DNA from: Auanema rhodensis
Lineage: Eukaryota; Nematoda; Chromadorea; Rhabditida; Rhabditidae
Reading direction: 5' to 3'
Length of the DNA stretch: 64,000 nt
NCBI GenBank assembly: GCA_964057225.1
Contig: OZ059897.1
Location: 17,236,001-17,300,000 of the forward strand
Shown: in pieces, positions 63,996-64,000 of the stretch
How the letters are laid out: each line of letters begins with the position of its first letter
How positions within the stretch are numbered: the first letter of the stretch is position 1
Program-made: the position numbers and the translations under genes
Notes under the pieces: generated by a model
Told to the model about the DNA's origin: nothing
The model's input: only the letters and a program-made list of their open reading frames with translations
Databases searched by the model: none

Positions 63996-64000
63996 GTTAC
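63996..64000. repeat. First five bases of monomer 365, cut by the window end
   Basis: gttac in perfect register with the preceding monomer, so the array continues to the right. Confidence 0.9.

Larger units (their letters stand above)
1..64000. repeat. Tandem satellite array, ~176-bp monomer, fills the whole window
   Basis: The junction motif catggttacc (or catggttgcc) recurs every 175 or 176 bases from end to end. I located 364 complete monomers from 1 to 63995. All lie in the same orientation, with no inversion, spacer or inserted element. Only two monomers deviate in length (174 and 177 bp). Composition of the commonest monomer is about 33% G+C. Uniform head-to-tail monomers of near-nucleosomal length with nested higher-order repeats are what is known of eukaryotic centromeric or pericentromeric satellites. 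The centromere assignment here is inference, since no flanking sequence or chromatin data are visible. The array extends beyond both window edges. Confidence 0.97.

Noticed and set aside
1-64000. CRISPR array
   Set aside because: The repeat is continuous, with no unique spacers. Unit length is 175-176 bp and variation is graded between monomers.
1-64000. Transposon, retroelement or virus-derived sequence
   Set aside because: No terminal repeats, target-site duplications, polymerase-like frames or non-satellite stretches were seen anywhere.
1-64000. Identification as a named centromere satellite (Arabidopsis CEN180, Brassica CentBr, alpha satellite)
   Set aside because: Monomer length is similar, but I could not match the sequence to any of these from memory with confidence. 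A database search of the reference monomer would decide.
1-64000. A previously undescribed gene system or operon
   Set aside because: Nothing in the window supports genes. The interest here lies in repeat architecture.

Overview
The window is one uninterrupted block of satellite DNA. From base 1 to 63995 it holds 364 complete tandem monomers of about 176 bp (range 174-177), all head to tail and in the same orientation, plus the first 5 bases of a 365th. I found no protein-coding gene, RNA gene, transposon, CRISPR array, rDNA or telomere repeat. The monomer is about 33% G+C. A megabase-style satellite with nested higher-order repeats (HORs) is typical of eukaryotic, usually centromeric or pericentromeric, chromatin in plants or animals. 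That centromeric role is inferred from architecture alone. I do not recognise the monomer as a named satellite, so no species or family is assigned.

To describe the array I gave the recurrent monomer variants letters, based on diagnostic bases near monomer positions 11-70 and in the second half. Monomer position 1 is the g of gttacc or gttgcc. A = ataaaatattg head. A' = A with actcggggattc. B = ataaaaatttgtttttag (Bg with atggacatgg, Ba with atagacatgg, B' with atgaacatggtgaatc). C = atgaaaatttctttttag. D = tttgttttcagac. E = ttttcagaataat. F = gaataaaaatttg with actaatgtgg. G = gaataagaatttg. H = gttgcc with tttggttttag. I = attaataaaatattg. J = actaatatcaatg. K = tttgtattcag. L = ataaaaaattg with aagatgg (L* also has cacccatatc). 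M = atgaaaatttgtttttag (M2 with actgatatgg).

Layout, four domains. Domain I (1-11596) is built from B', M2, J, K, G, A, D, F and H monomers, with local 7-mer, 8-mer and 5-mer HORs. Domain II (11597-36746) is dominated by a 6-monomer, 1055-bp core (K-E-L-A'-C-B). Two alternating versions of the core pair up and often carry a further 6 monomers (M-D-F-H-D-G), giving 12-, 18- and 24-monomer units. A 26-monomer segment recurs 7211 bp downstream, and a shortened third copy follows. Domain III (36747-55386) has a 3.3-3.7 kb block present in two full copies and one partial copy, a 352-bp E-L* dimer amplified seven times, and a 528-bp H-L-L trimer. Domain IV (55387-63995) holds a roughly 3.3 kb, 19-monomer unit in two near-complete copies and one partial copy. 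It brings back B', M2 and J-type monomers that characterise domain I.

What the sequence records is repeated unequal exchange and conversion-like replacement. Breakpoints often fall inside monomers but always at homologous positions, so the ~176-bp register is never lost. Recurrent motifs per monomer are a 13-bp near-perfect palindrome across each monomer junction and a GTGCAC/CACGTG/TGTACA cluster that forms a dyad. No vertebrate-type CENP-B box is present. All coordinates and groupings were made by eye; identities were not computed.
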